Source: Alphaproteobacteria bacterium
Lineage (GTDB): Bacteria; Pseudomonadota; Alphaproteobacteria; Micavibrionales; UBA2020
Direction of reading: 5' to 3'
Length of the DNA stretch: 64,000 bases
Assembly: GCA_016794125.1 (NCBI GenBank)
Contig: JAEUKT010000003.1
Span: 62,001-126,000 of the forward strand
Of the stretch, positions 18,786 to 27,424 are shown in pieces. The notes below the pieces were generated by a model. That model made no database searches. It worked only from the letters and a program-made list of their open reading frames with translations, and was not told the DNA's origin. Position 1 is the first letter of the stretch, and each line of letters starts with the position of its first letter. Made by a program: the position numbers and the translations under genes.

Positions 18786-20183
18786 ATGAGCGAACAGCAA
18801 TTCGACATCGTCGTCCTCGGCGCAGGCCCCGGCGGTTACGTGGCCGCCATCCGCGCGTCGCAACTGGGTTTCAAGACCGCGATCGTGGAACGTGAAAACC
18901 TCGGCGGCATCTGCCTGAACTGGGGCTGCATCCCGACCAAGGCGCTGTTGCGTTCGTCCGAAATTCACCACCTGTTGCATAACCTCGATGCTTACGGTCT
19001 CAAGGCTGAAAATATCTCCTTCGATTTCAAGAAAATCATCGACCGGTCGCGCAAGGTCGCAGGGCAGCTGTCGGGCGGCATCAAGCACCTGATGAAGAAA
19101 AACAACATCACCGTTTTCGACGGCACGGGCAAGCTGTTGGGCAAGAACAAGCTGTCCGTCACCAAAGACGGCAAGCCCGTTGCCGAGCTGAAAGCGCCGC
19201 ATATCATTATTGCCACCGGCGCGCGCGCCCGCGTGCTGCCGGGTCTGGAACCTGACAAGCTGGTCTGGACGTACCGCGAAGCAATGACCCCGACGGAAAT
19301 GCCTAAATCGCTGCTGGTCATCGGTTCCGGCGCGATCGGCATGGAATTTGCCAGCTTCTATAAAAACATGGGCGCGCAGGTGACCGTGGTCGAATTGATG
19401 GACCGCATCCTGCCCGTGGAAGACGCCGATATTTCCGCCTTCGCGCGCAAGGCTTTCGAAAAACAAGGCATGAAAATCATGACCGGCGCAAAAGTCGCCA
19501 AGCTGAACCGCGGCGCGAATGACGTTGAAGCGGAAATCGATGTCGCTGGCAAAATCGAGAAGATCAAGGTCGACCGCGTGATTTCTGCGGTCGGCATCGT
19601 CGGTAATTCCGAAAACCTCGGCCTTGAAAATACCAAGGTCAAGGTCGATCGCGGCCATATCAAGGTCAATGAATGGCTGCAAACGGATGAGCCCGGCGTT
19701 TACGCCATCGGCGATGTTGTGCAGGGCCCGTGGCTGGCGCACAAGGCGAGCCATGAAGCCGTCATCTGCGTCGAGAAAATTAAGGGCCTGAACGATGTTC
19801 ATCCGCTGAAGGTCGAAAACATTCCAGGCTGCACTTACTGCATGCCGCAGGTGGCATCGGTCGGCCTGACCGAAGCGAAGGCCAAGGAAAAAGGCTATCA
19901 GGTGAAGGTCGGCAAATTCCCCTTCATCGGAAACGGCAAGGCGATTGCGCTGGGCGAACCGGAAGGTTTTGTCAAAACAGTGTTCGACGCGAAAACCGGC
20001 GAACTGCTGGGCGCGCATATGATCGGCGCGGAAGTGACCGAAATGATCCAGGGCTACGGCATCGCCAAAACGCTGGAAACCACCGAGATCGACCTGTTCC
20101 ACACCGTCTTTCCTCATCCGACACTGTCGGAAATGATGCATGAGTCAGTGCTGGATGCGTATGGTAAAGTGATCCATATGTAA
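18786..20183 (+). CDS. lpd: Dihydrolipoamide dehydrogenase (E3)
   Basis: This 465-residue flavoenzyme reoxidises dihydrolipoyl groups of E2 with NAD+. It has the N-terminal FAD motif VVLGAGPGGYVAA, the redox-active disulfide in GICLNWGCIPTKALL, the NAD motif VIGSGAIGMEFA and the C-terminal dimer interface with catalytic His-Glu (HTVFPHPTLSE). No N-terminal lipoyl domain is present. It is the last gene of the pdh run and is followed by a palindromic repeat that may end transcription. Confidence 0.98.
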   Translation: MSEQQFDIVVLGAGPGGYVAAIRASQLGFKTAIVERENLGGICLNWGCIPTKALLRSSEIHHLLHNLDAYGLKAENISFDFKKIIDRSRKVAGQLSGGIKHLMKKNNITVFDGTGKLLGKNKLSVTKDGKPVAELKAPHIIIATGARARVLPGLEPDKLVWTYREAMTPTEMPKSLLVIGSGAIGMEFASFYKNMGAQVTVVELMDRILPVEDADISAFARKAFEKQGMKIMTGAKVAKLNRGANDVEAEIDVAGKIEKIKVDRVISAVGIVGNSENLGLENTKVKVDRGHIKVNEWLQTDEPGVYAIGDVVQGPWLAHKASHEAVICVEKIKGLNDVHPLKVENIPGCTYCMPQVASVGLTEAKAKEKGYQVKVGKFPFIGNGKAIALGEPEGFVKTVFDAKTGELLGAHMIGAEVTEMIQGYGIAKTLETTEIDLFHTVFPHPTLSEMMHESVLDAYGKVIHM

Positions 20184-20187
20184 GCCG

Positions 20188-20279
20188 TCATCCCAGCGAA
20201 GGCTGGTATCTCGCGGGGTGAAGCCAAGCTTTTATAAAACGCGCTGACGCGCGGGAGATGCCAGCATTCGCTGGCATGA
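20188..20279. repeat. REP-like palindromic element between lpd and the GNAT gene
   Basis: Two 25-base arms (20188-20212 and 20255-20279) are inverted copies with 3 mismatches. Each arm is itself a small hairpin (CCAGC-N4-GCTGG). Between them lies CGCGCTGACGCG, another hairpin. The form resembles dispersed extragenic palindromes of alphaproteobacteria. No second copy was noticed in this window. It lies between convergent genes and may act as a terminator or 3'-end stabiliser. Confidence 0.75.
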
Positions 20280-20292
20280 CAGCGTAGGGTGT

Positions 20293-20790
20293 TTAAACAA
20301 TCTTCTCGTAATAATCCAGCTCATGCTTGTCCACCATGCCGCGATGGACGAAGGTGTAGCCGCATTTTTTGTAGAATTCGCTGGCGCCGCCGGAGCCGAC
20401 GTATGAGTCGAGGCGCACGGCCTTGACGCGCAGTTTACGGGCGCGGCTTTCGATTTCAAACAGGGCGGAGCGGCCCAGGCCTTTGCCCTGAAATTTCGGG
20501 TCGATCGACATGTTGCGCAGGTAACAGGCGGGCGTGCTCTGGCGTTTGAACCATGGCTTTGAATCGCGGTCGGTTTTTTCGACATCCAGCGTGAAGGTGC
20601 CGGCAAGGCTGCCGTCTTCGATCACGACAAACAATGTGTTGTCAGTCAGCTTGCTAAGGATGGAACTGAGCAGGGAGATTTTTGACCACGGGCCTTTGCC
20701 ATGCTTACGGGTCAGTTCGTCCGCCGCCGCCTTGCGCAGCTTATATACATCCAATACCTCGCTAAGCTTAGCGCGACGGATATTGACCAT
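20293..20790 (-). CDS. GNAT-family N-acetyltransferase
   Basis: This 165-residue protein has the GNAT acetyl-CoA-binding block MSIDPKFQGKGLGRSALFEI and the C-terminal ASEFYKKCGYTFVHRG. It probably acetylates an amine on a small molecule or protein; the substrate is unknown. It is a single gene, convergent with lpd across the palindromic repeat and divergent from lipA. Confidence 0.88.
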   Translation of the reverse strand: MVNIRRAKLSEVLDVYKLRKAAADELTRKHGKGPWSKISLLSSILSKLTDNTLFVVIEDGSLAGTFTLDVEKTDRDSKPWFKRQSTPACYLRNMSIDPKFQGKGLGRSALFEIESRARKLRVKAVRLDSYVGSGGASEFYKKCGYTFVHRGMVDKHELDYYEKIV

Positions 20791-20921
20791 TTTAGCTCCC
20801 CGTTAATCCCTGTGGCCGCTTTCATGCGACTCTGTTCAATAACTTTGCCATAGATATCAATGCCTTGCAAGTTTCCCGAAAAAGAGTTGCCGTTTGGCAA
20901 AACACGGCTAAATTACTGCCC

Positions 20922-21905
20922 ATGGACAACGACATCGACACAGCCCCCGAAGCAAACGAAAAGAAAAAATCCGAGTTCCGTCATCCGGAAAAGCGGAACC
21001 GTCCAGACACGCCCATCCTGCGGAAACCCGAATGGATCCGCGTGAAAGCCCCCGTGTCCCCCGCATATCACGAGACAAAAACCCTCGTCCAGAACCTGAA
21101 GCTGAAAACGGTCTGCGAGGAAGCGGCATGCCCGAATATCGGCGAATGCTGGAAACAGAAACACGCGACCTTCATGATTTTAGGCGCGACCTGCACCCGC
21201 GCATGCTCCTTCTGCAACGTTGCGACCGGTATCCCCGACAAGCTGGACCCGTTCGAGGCGGCGCGCGTCGCAATTGGCGTGCAGAAACTTGGCCTGAAAC
21301 ATGTCGTCATCACCTCCGTCGACCGCGATGATCTGGCCGATGGCGGGGCGGAGCAGTTCGTGAAGGTCATCAACGAGATCCGCCGTCTGTCTGCCGGCAC
21401 GACCATCGAAATCCTGACGCCGGATTTCAAGGACAAGGATAACGCGATCGAGCCGATCGCGATTGCGCGTCCCGATGTGTTCAACCACAACCTTGAAACC
21501 GTGCCGCGCCTGTACCCGACGATCCGTCCGGGTGCGCGCTATTTCACCTCGCTGGAACTGCTGAACCGCGTCAAGAAAATCGACCCGTCGATCTTCACCA
21601 AATCCGGCCTGATGGTAGGATTAGGCGAGACGAAGCAGGAAGTGATGCAAGTCATGGACGACCTGCGCGCTGCCGATGTCGATTTCCTGACCATCGGGCA
21701 ATACCTGCAGCCGACACCGAAACACGCTGCTGTTGACCGTTTCGTGACGCCGGAAGAATTCAAGTCATACGAAACCATCGCCCGCGGCAAGGGATTCCTG
21801 ATGGTATCGGCCTCGCCGCTGACGCGTTCTTCGTATCATGCGGATTCCGATTTCGAGAAAATGCGCGCCGCGCGCGAGGCGAAGCTGGCCACGGCTGGCA
21901 AGTAA
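20922..21905 (+). CDS. lipA: Lipoyl synthase
   Basis: With the ATG at 20922 the protein has 327 residues, the usual length. This radical SAM enzyme inserts two sulfurs into octanoyl groups to make lipoyl, which the PDH proteins just upstream need. Both cluster motifs are intact: the auxiliary [12 protein letters not shown] (CX4CX5C) and the radical [11 protein letters not shown] (CX3CX2C). An in-frame TTG at 20865 would add 19 residues with no family match. The ribosome site before the ATG is weak. The stop abuts the next ATG. Confidence 0.96.
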   Translation: MDNDIDTAPEANEKKKSEFRHPEKRNRPDTPILRKPEWIRVKAPVSPAYHETKTLVQNLKLKTVCEEAACPNIGECWKQKHATFMILGATCTRACSFCNVATGIPDKLDPFEAARVAIGVQKLGLKHVVITSVDRDDLADGGAEQFVKVINEIRRLSAGTTIEILTPDFKDKDNAIEPIAIARPDVFNHNLETVPRLYPTIRPGARYFTSLELLNRVKKIDPSIFTKSGLMVGLGETKQEVMQVMDDLRAADVDFLTIGQYLQPTPKHAAVDRFVTPEEFKSYETIARGKGFLMVSASPLTRSSYHADSDFEKMRAAREAKLATAGK

Positions 21906-22349
21906 ATGCCGTCCCATTCCGAAAAACGCATCCTGCCGTATTCGTCGGAACAACTGTTCGACCTTGTGATGGATATCGAAAAATATCCGGAATTCCTGCC
22001 GTGGTGCCTGGCCGCGCGCGTAAATGAAAAGAAAAAATCGGATTTAAGCGCCGATGTGATCGTCGGATACGGCCCTTTCCGTGAAAAATTTTCATCGCAT
22101 GTAAAATTCAAGAAGCCTAAGGAAATCGAAGTCCATTATTTGCAGGGGCCTATGAGCCAGCTGGAAAACAAATGGGTGTTCAGGGATATGCGCGGCGGGC
22201 AATGCGAGGTCGATTTCTATATCGACTTTTCGCTAAAAACCAAGCTGTTTGAAAAAATCGTCGATCAGTTTTTTCACCGCGCGCTTGTGAAAATGATCAA
22301 CGCTTTTGAAGGCCGTGCGCTACAGCTTTACGGTGGCAAGAAACATTAA
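21906..22349 (+). CDS. Coq10/RatA-type START-domain protein
   Basis: This 147-residue SRPBCC/START protein begins with the classic SHSEKRILPYSSEQLFDLVMDIEKYPEFLPWC pattern (residues 3-34) and ends with the helix VKMINAFEGRALQLYG. Family members bind ubiquinone (Coq10) or, in enterobacteria, were named RatA. A ubiquinone-related role is the more likely one here. The ATG directly follows the lipA stop, so it is cotranscribed. A second, diverged member lies at 61804-62241. Confidence 0.92.
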   Translation: MPSHSEKRILPYSSEQLFDLVMDIEKYPEFLPWCLAARVNEKKKSDLSADVIVGYGPFREKFSSHVKFKKPKEIEVHYLQGPMSQLENKWVFRDMRGGQCEVDFYIDFSLKTKLFEKIVDQFFHRALVKMINAFEGRALQLYGGKKH

Positions 22350-22849
22350 ATAGCGTCGATTTCGCGCTTGATGAAGGTGAGGGCCGTTTCAACGGTTTCC
22401 AGTCGCACGGCGGACCGGTCGCCGCCAAACAGGTTCTTTACCGCAAAACTTTTTCCCGTTTTCCCGTTCGCAACACCGATATAAACAAGGCCGACAGGCT
22501 TGCTTTCGGTCGCGCCGCCAGGGCCGGCGATGCCGGTCGCGGAGATGGCAATATCGGCCTTCGATGCTGCCAGCGCGCCGGTTGCCATCTGCAGCGCGAC
22601 ATCGTCGCTCACCGCGCCGGTGCGCTCCAGCAGCGCGCGGTCGATGCCCAACTCCTTGATTTTTGAATCGTAGGAATAGGAAATATAACCGCGATCCACG
22701 ACATCGGACGATCCCGGCACTTCGGTCAGGCATGCCATGATCAACCCGCCCGTGCAGGATTCAGCGGAAACAAGCTTCAGCTTTTTTTTGCGCGCTTCGT
22801 TCAAAATGGCGGCGGCGAGGTTCAGCAGGTGTTCGGGAAAAAGTGCCAT
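22346..22849 (-). CDS. pncC: CinA C-terminal-type nicotinamide-nucleotide amidase
   Basis: This 167-residue protein is the stand-alone amidohydrolase domain that deamidates NMN to NaMN for NAD recycling. Signatures are SAESCTGGLIMACLTEVPGSS (residues about 26-46, with the catalytic Ser/Cys region), GYISYSYDSK and the SATGIAGPGG loop. The N-terminal nucleotide-binding half of full CinA is absent, as is common in this class. It is convergent with the START gene (4-base overlap) and lies 15 bases downstream of pgpA. Confidence 0.93.
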   Translation of the reverse strand: MALFPEHLLNLAAAILNEARKKKLKLVSAESCTGGLIMACLTEVPGSSDVVDRGYISYSYDSKIKELGIDRALLERTGAVSDDVALQMATGALAASKADIAISATGIAGPGGATESKPVGLVYIGVANGKTGKSFAVKNLFGGDRSAVRLETVETALTFIKREIDAI

Positions 22850-22864
22850 CGGTGCATTCTCGGG

Positions 22865-23575
22865 TCAGGCGGGAAGATAGAACATGGCGACGCCGCAAGT
22901 GCCAAGGAAGGCGTAAATACCGGCGACAACATCGTCCATCATCACATCAATGCCGCCGATGCTGCGGTTATCGAAGAAAGACGCAGGCCACGGCTTGTAA
23001 ATATCGAACAGGCGGAACAGGAAGAACGCCACCCACCACAAATCCATATGACCTTCGGCGGGAATGGCCGCGATCCACATGCCGACGACTTCATCGACCA
23101 CAATCGACTGGTCATCGACAGCGCCCGATTTTTTGCCGAAACGGTCGGCGGCGACCGTGCCGATGCACAGCAGCGCAAGAGCCGCCAAGGCAAGGCCGAT
23201 CGGGCCGCTGAAATGTGCAATCGCGTAACCGAACGGGATCGCGGCAAGCGAACCGATTGTGCCGGGTGCGGGTCGCAGGAAGCCCGAGCCGAACCAAGAC
23301 GACAGCCAGCAATGCCATTCCGTCAATTTCATGCCGCCCGGTATCGGTTTGATGCGCGGCTTCAGCTTCTTGATCCAGCCCCAGATTTTTTCACGCCAGA
23401 TGACGATGGGCAGCAACAGCACCAGCAGCAGGCCGATCTGCTGAACCGTCATGCCGCTGGCAGCGACAGCCAAATCATGCGAGTCCGGCACATGCGCCGG
23501 CGGCGTACCGGTTTCGGTGCCGGTGGCGGCCGTTTTGTCTTTGGTGGCGGCGGTCGTCGTCGCGGTCGATGCCAT
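22865..23575 (-). CDS. pgpA: Phosphatidylglycerophosphatase A with an extra N-terminal membrane segment
   Basis: With the ATG at 23575 (GGGGAAC ribosome site at good spacing) the protein has 236 residues. The PgpA domain, from about WLSSWFGSGFLRPAPGTIGS onward, contains VVDEVVGMWIA and LFRLFDIYKPWP, motifs of the enzyme that dephosphorylates PGP to phosphatidylglycerol. Ahead of it lie about 40 Thr/Ala-rich residues and an additional hydrophobic segment (IGLLLVLLLPIVIW) that is absent from the plain family form. The ATG falls 2 bases after the ispDF stop, implying cotranscription. Confidence 0.92.
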   Translation of the reverse strand: MASTATTTAATKDKTAATGTETGTPPAHVPDSHDLAVAASGMTVQQIGLLLVLLLPIVIWREKIWGWIKKLKPRIKPIPGGMKLTEWHCWLSSWFGSGFLRPAPGTIGSLAAIPFGYAIAHFSGPIGLALAALALLCIGTVAADRFGKKSGAVDDQSIVVDEVVGMWIAAIPAEGHMDLWWVAFFLFRLFDIYKPWPASFFDNRSIGGIDVMMDDVVAGIYAFLGTCGVAMFYLPA

Positions 23576-23577
23576 TA

Positions 23578-24789
23578 TTATGTTCCCCATTTCCTGATGT
23601 CATCATCCCGCAGGATGGGACGCGATGTAAAGGGCAGGCGGACGGTGGCGACGGCTTCGGCCGCAATACCTTCGCGTCTTCCGGTAAATCCCAAGCCTTC
23701 GGTCGTGGTCGCCTTGACGCTGACACGGTTGAGCGGCAGCGCCAGTATCTCGCCGATTTTTGCCCGCATGGTGTCGCGGTGAGGACCAATCTTGGGGGCT
23801 TCGCAGATGATCGTCACATCGACATGACTGATGATGCCGCCCTGCGCCACGATCAGGTCGGCTGCATGGCGCAGGAATTTCGCGCTATCGGCGTTTTTCC
23901 AGCGGGCATCGGTCGGCTTGAAATGCATGCCAATATCGCCGTCGCAAATGGTGGCCAGCAACGCATCGGTAATAGCATGCAGGCCGACATCGGCATCGGA
24001 ATGACCTTCCAGCACATGCGAGTGCTGCAATTCAATCCCGCATATCATGAGTTTACGGCCGGATTGTTCAACCAGTTTATGAACATCATAACCAGTGCCC
24101 GTGCGGATATCGCCGCAACGTGCGGCAATGCTTTGTTCCATCAGGGCGAGGTCTTCGGCATGCGTAACCTTGAAATTGCCCTTTTCGCCCGCGATGATTT
24201 TGACAGGCGGCCCCGCAATTTCGCACAGCGCCGCGTCATCCGTCAGCGATTTATCGGCATGCTGGCGGTGCAGGGCAAGGATCGTGTCGAATTTGAATGC
24301 TTGCGGGGTCTGGATCGCATAAAGGTTATCGCGGCTTTCGGTCTTCACGCCATCGGCGCTCGCGCGCTTGATGGTATCCACCACGGGCAGACCGGGAATA
24401 ACGGCATCATTATTTTTCAGCGCATTGCAGATATCAGTTACCAGATCACTTGAAAGGCCGGGGCGCGCGGCATCGTGGATCAGGATGTAATCGGGTTTGT
24501 CGCGCTTGGCGATTTCCTCCAGCCCATTCAGCACCGATTGCTGGCGCGTGCCACCGCCATGAAGGGCGGGAGTAGCAGGCGTGACTGCGGCAAACCGTTC
24601 GGCGTGATCCGGATGAATGGCGACATATACAGATTTAATATCAGCATGTTGCGAGAAAACATCCACAGACCAGTTGAGGATAGGGCGGCCCAGCAGAGGC
24701 TGATATTGCTTCGGAATACCCGAACCGAACCGCTCGCCCGAACCGGCAGCAACGATAAGAACGGCAATGTTGGGCTTTTTATTATCCAT
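23578..24789 (-). CDS. ispDF: Bifunctional IspD/IspF isoprenoid enzyme
   Basis: This 403-residue fusion catalyses two steps of the MEP pathway. The N-terminal cytidylyltransferase (IspD, about 1-230) shows VLIVAAGSGERFG and the IHDAARPG loop. The C-terminal MECDP synthase (IspF, about 240-403) shows GTGYDVHKL and LEGHSDADVGLHAITDALL. Fused IspDF is known in alphaproteobacteria. It supplies precursors for the polyprenyl synthase at 7596. It diverges from ntrB and is followed closely by pgpA. Confidence 0.97.
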   Translation of the reverse strand: MDNKKPNIAVLIVAAGSGERFGSGIPKQYQPLLGRPILNWSVDVFSQHADIKSVYVAIHPDHAERFAAVTPATPALHGGGTRQQSVLNGLEEIAKRDKPDYILIHDAARPGLSSDLVTDICNALKNNDAVIPGLPVVDTIKRASADGVKTESRDNLYAIQTPQAFKFDTILALHRQHADKSLTDDAALCEIAGPPVKIIAGEKGNFKVTHAEDLALMEQSIAARCGDIRTGTGYDVHKLVEQSGRKLMICGIELQHSHVLEGHSDADVGLHAITDALLATICDGDIGMHFKPTDARWKNADSAKFLRHAADLIVAQGGIISHVDVTIICEAPKIGPHRDTMRAKIGEILALPLNRVSVKATTTEGLGFTGRREGIAAEAVATVRLPFTSRPILRDDDIRKWGT

Positions 24790-24865
24790 AATACATAAAA
24801 AGAGAGTTGCTTACGTGACCTGTGGCAACTGTAAAGACGCTCTATATATCGGTCAACGCTTGTTA

Positions 24866-24940
24866 TTTGCCTAAAAATCGGGCAAAAATGCATCGTGCAT
24901 AAAAAATAGGCGGCGATCAACGCCTGCATAAATAATAGGC
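24866..24940. promoter_or_regulatory. Repeat-rich divergent spacer between ispDF and ntrB
   Basis: Several symmetric elements are packed here: an inverted pair TTTGCC (24866-24871)/GGCAAA (24881-24886); ATGCA (24888-24892)/TGCAT (24896-24900); and a direct repeat of 16 bases, TGCATAAAAAATAGGC (24896-24911) and TGCATAAATAATAGGC (24925-24940), with one mismatch and centres 29 bases apart. A DNA-binding regulator of ntrB (or ispDF) could use them; its identity is unknown. Confidence 0.4.
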
Positions 24941-24953
24941 ACGAGGTGTCGTG

Positions 24954-26021
24954 ATGTCCGGATTGAAAGAGACTGCAAAGGTTCTGCCGCTTGCCCGCGC
25001 GCCCGAAACACCGGCGCTCGCCATGCTGCAGGCGCTGCCCGATGCCGTGCTGGCCGTCATGACCGATGGCCGCATCCTGTTTTCCAACCACGGCGCACAG
25101 GCATTCTTCGGCATGGGCGAAAAGGCTCTGACGGGCAGGACGCTGTCAGCCTTGCTGGGCGACGACAGTTTAGCGCATGAATCCATGCTGTCGGGGCAGG
25201 CTGTCACCCTCCATGATATCACCCTGGCGGGAAAGCCGGTCGCGAGCCTCTCCGCCGTACCGATGGAGGAGGGGTGGTTTATGCTGGTCATCCACCCCGA
25301 TACGATGCCGTCGAAAAACGGCTGGACCGCCAAGATCAAGAATTCCATCAAGCCGGCGCAGCACCTTGCCCGCATGCTGGCGCATGAAATCAAGAATCCG
25401 CTCTCGGGCATTCGCGGCGCGGCGCAACTGCTGGCGACATCTGTCCAGTCGCAAGACGACCGCGAACTGGCGGAACTGATCGCGGCCGAAACCAGCCGCG
25501 TGTTCCGCCTGATCGACAAGGTCAATGTCTTCGACGATGCCCCGCAGGAACAGTATGCGCCCGTTAACCTCCATTCCGTTTTGGAGCATGTCGAAAAAAT
25601 CGCGCGGTCGGGCTTTGCCGGCGTCACGATCCATCGCCGCTATGACCCTTCGCTGCCTGATATTTACGGGCATTATGACCGGCTTGTGCAGGCCGTGCTG
25701 AACCTCGTCAAAAACGCGGCAGAGGCCGGAGCGCAGGAAATTACCCTGCATACGTCATACGAAATGGCGGCAGGTTTTCACCCTGAAAGCCATGCGCGGC
25801 TGCCGGTTTGCATCGCGATTGAAGATAACGGAACGGGCATCGATGCGGAAACGCAGAAAACCTTGTTCGAGCCATATCACACGACCAAGCCGGGCGGCGA
25901 CGGGCTTGGCCTTGCGGTTGTATCGAAAATAATCGACGACCATGGCGGCGCGGTGGATGTTTTCAGCCGTCCCGGCAAAACGACCTTCAAGCTGAACTTC
26001 CCGCGCGGAGATGCCAAATGA
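24954..26021 (+). CDS. ntrB: Nitrogen-regulation sensor kinase NtrB
   Basis: This 355-residue cytosolic kinase has an N-terminal PAS-type domain (about 20-115), a dimerisation/phosphoacceptor helix with His144 in [11 protein letters not shown] and a C-terminal ATPase with the N box [11 protein letters not shown] and G boxes ([16 protein letters not shown]). It controls NtrC phosphorylation with PII. The ATG at 24954 has GAGG at 7 bases; the GTG one codon earlier is less likely. The last bases overlap ntrC by 4. A dus gene often precedes ntrB in related genomes but is not adjacent here. Confidence 0.96.
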   Translation: MSGLKETAKVLPLARAPETPALAMLQALPDAVLAVMTDGRILFSNHGAQAFFGMGEKALTGRTLSALLGDDSLAHESMLSGQAVTLHDITLAGKPVASLSAVPMEEGWFMLVIHPDTMPSKNGWTAKIKNSIKPAQHLARMLAHEIKNPLSGIRGAAQLLATSVQSQDDRELAELIAAETSRVFRLIDKVNVFDDAPQEQYAPVNLHSVLEHVEKIARSGFAGVTIHRRYDPSLPDIYGHYDRLVQAVLNLVKNAAEAGAQEITLHTSYEMAAGFHPESHARLPVCIAIEDNGTGIDAETQKTLFEPYHTTKPGGDGLGLAVVSKIIDDHGGAVDVFSRPGKTTFKLNFPRGDAK

Positions 26022-27424
26022 GCGCTGCAAAAACCATTCTGGTCGCCGATGACGAAGCCTCGGTCCGCACCGTGTTATCACAGGCGCTGAAGCGCGCCGG
26101 ATACGAAGTCAGCGCCACCGATAACGGCGCGACTTTGTATCAATGGGTTCTGGAAGGCAAAGGTGATCTCGTGATCACCGATGTCATGATGCCCGGCGAA
26201 AACGGGCTCGACCTGCTGCCCAAGATTTTACAAAAACGCCCGGGCATGAAAGTAATCGTCATGAGCGCGCAGAACGCGCTGACGACCGCGATTGCGGCAT
26301 CCGACAGGGGCGCGCTTGATTTTCTGCCGAAACCGTTCGATATCGACGAATTGCTGTCGACCGTCGCGGGCGTGTTCCGCAAATCAGTTGCGGCAGCAAA
26401 TGACGCCAGCGAAACGATCGACGCGCTCGACAAGGCTTTCGTCGTCGGCCAGAGCCGCGCGATGCAGGATATTTACCGCACGGTCGCGCGCCTGCGCAAT
26501 TCCGATCTGACCGTGCTGATTTCCGGTGAATCCGGCACAGGCAAGGAAGTCATCGCGCGCGCGCTGCATGAATACAGCCGCTGGAAATCCGGCCCCTTCG
26601 TTGCCGTCAATATGGCGGCCATTCCGCGCGAATTGATTGAATCCGAACTGTTCGGCCATGAAAAAGGTTCGTTCACCGGCGCTGTGCAGAAATCCATCGG
26701 CCGCTTCGAGCAGGCGCAGGGCGGCACGCTGTTCCTTGATGAAATCGGCGACATGCCCTACGAGGCGCAGACGCGCCTGCTGCGCGTGTTGCAGGAAGGC
26801 GAATTCACCAGCGTCGGCGGCCGCCGCGCGGTTAAAACGCGCCTGCGCATTGTCGCCGCGACAAACAAGGATCTGCCCGCGCTTGTCCGTGCCGGAAAAT
26901 TCCGCGAGGATTTGTATTACCGCCTGAACGTCGTACCGCTGCGTATTCCCGCCTTGCGCGAACGGTCGGACGATATCCCCGCGCTAGTGCAGCATTTTGT
27001 CACCAAATCGGGCATCGCCAAGGTTTTTGAAGCCGAAGCTATGGATGTACTTCAGCGCCACCCGTGGCAGGGCAATATCCGCGAACTGGAAAATTTCACG
27101 CGCCGTCTGGCGGCGCTCTGCCCGCAGGATATTATTGACGCGGCAACGGTGCGCGAAGAATTGAAAAATCTTGTCCCCGCGACCGTCGCTCCCGCCAATC
27201 GCGCGGAAATCATCGGGCTGCTGATGCAGGATTATTTTACGGCACCGCCCGTCGGCGGCATTTATGAACCGCTGCTGCGGGAACTGGAAAAGCCGCTCAT
27301 CGAGCGCGTATTACAGGTGACGAACGGCAACCAGATCAAGGCGGCGGAAATGCTGGGCCTGAACAGGAACACGTTGCGCAAAAAAATCCGCGACCTCGGC
27401 GTGGAAGTGCGGAGGGCGTCGTGA
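26018..27424 (+). CDS. ntrC: Nitrogen-regulation response regulator NtrC
   Basis: This 468-residue sigma-54 activator has a receiver domain (1-120, Asp55 in VITDVMMPG), an AAA+ domain (about 140-385) with Walker A GESGTGKE (170-177) and Walker B LFLDEIGD, and a C-terminal Fis-type helix-turn-helix ([17 protein letters not shown]). The sigma-54 contact loop reads GSFTGA (217-222) rather than the usual GAFTGA. It should turn on nitrogen-scavenging genes. It overlaps both neighbours, consistent with one ntrBCYX message. Confidence 0.96.
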   Translation: MSAAKTILVADDEASVRTVLSQALKRAGYEVSATDNGATLYQWVLEGKGDLVITDVMMPGENGLDLLPKILQKRPGMKVIVMSAQNALTTAIAASDRGALDFLPKPFDIDELLSTVAGVFRKSVAAANDASETIDALDKAFVVGQSRAMQDIYRTVARLRNSDLTVLISGESGTGKEVIARALHEYSRWKSGPFVAVNMAAIPRELIESELFGHEKGSFTGAVQKSIGRFEQAQGGTLFLDEIGDMPYEAQTRLLRVLQEGEFTSVGGRRAVKTRLRIVAATNKDLPALVRAGKFREDLYYRLNVVPLRIPALRERSDDIPALVQHFVTKSGIAKVFEAEAMDVLQRHPWQGNIRELENFTRRLAALCPQDIIDAATVREELKNLVPATVAPANRAEIIGLLMQDYFTAPPVGGIYEPLLRELEKPLIERVLQVTNGNQIKAAEMLGLNRNTLRKKIRDLGVEVRRAS

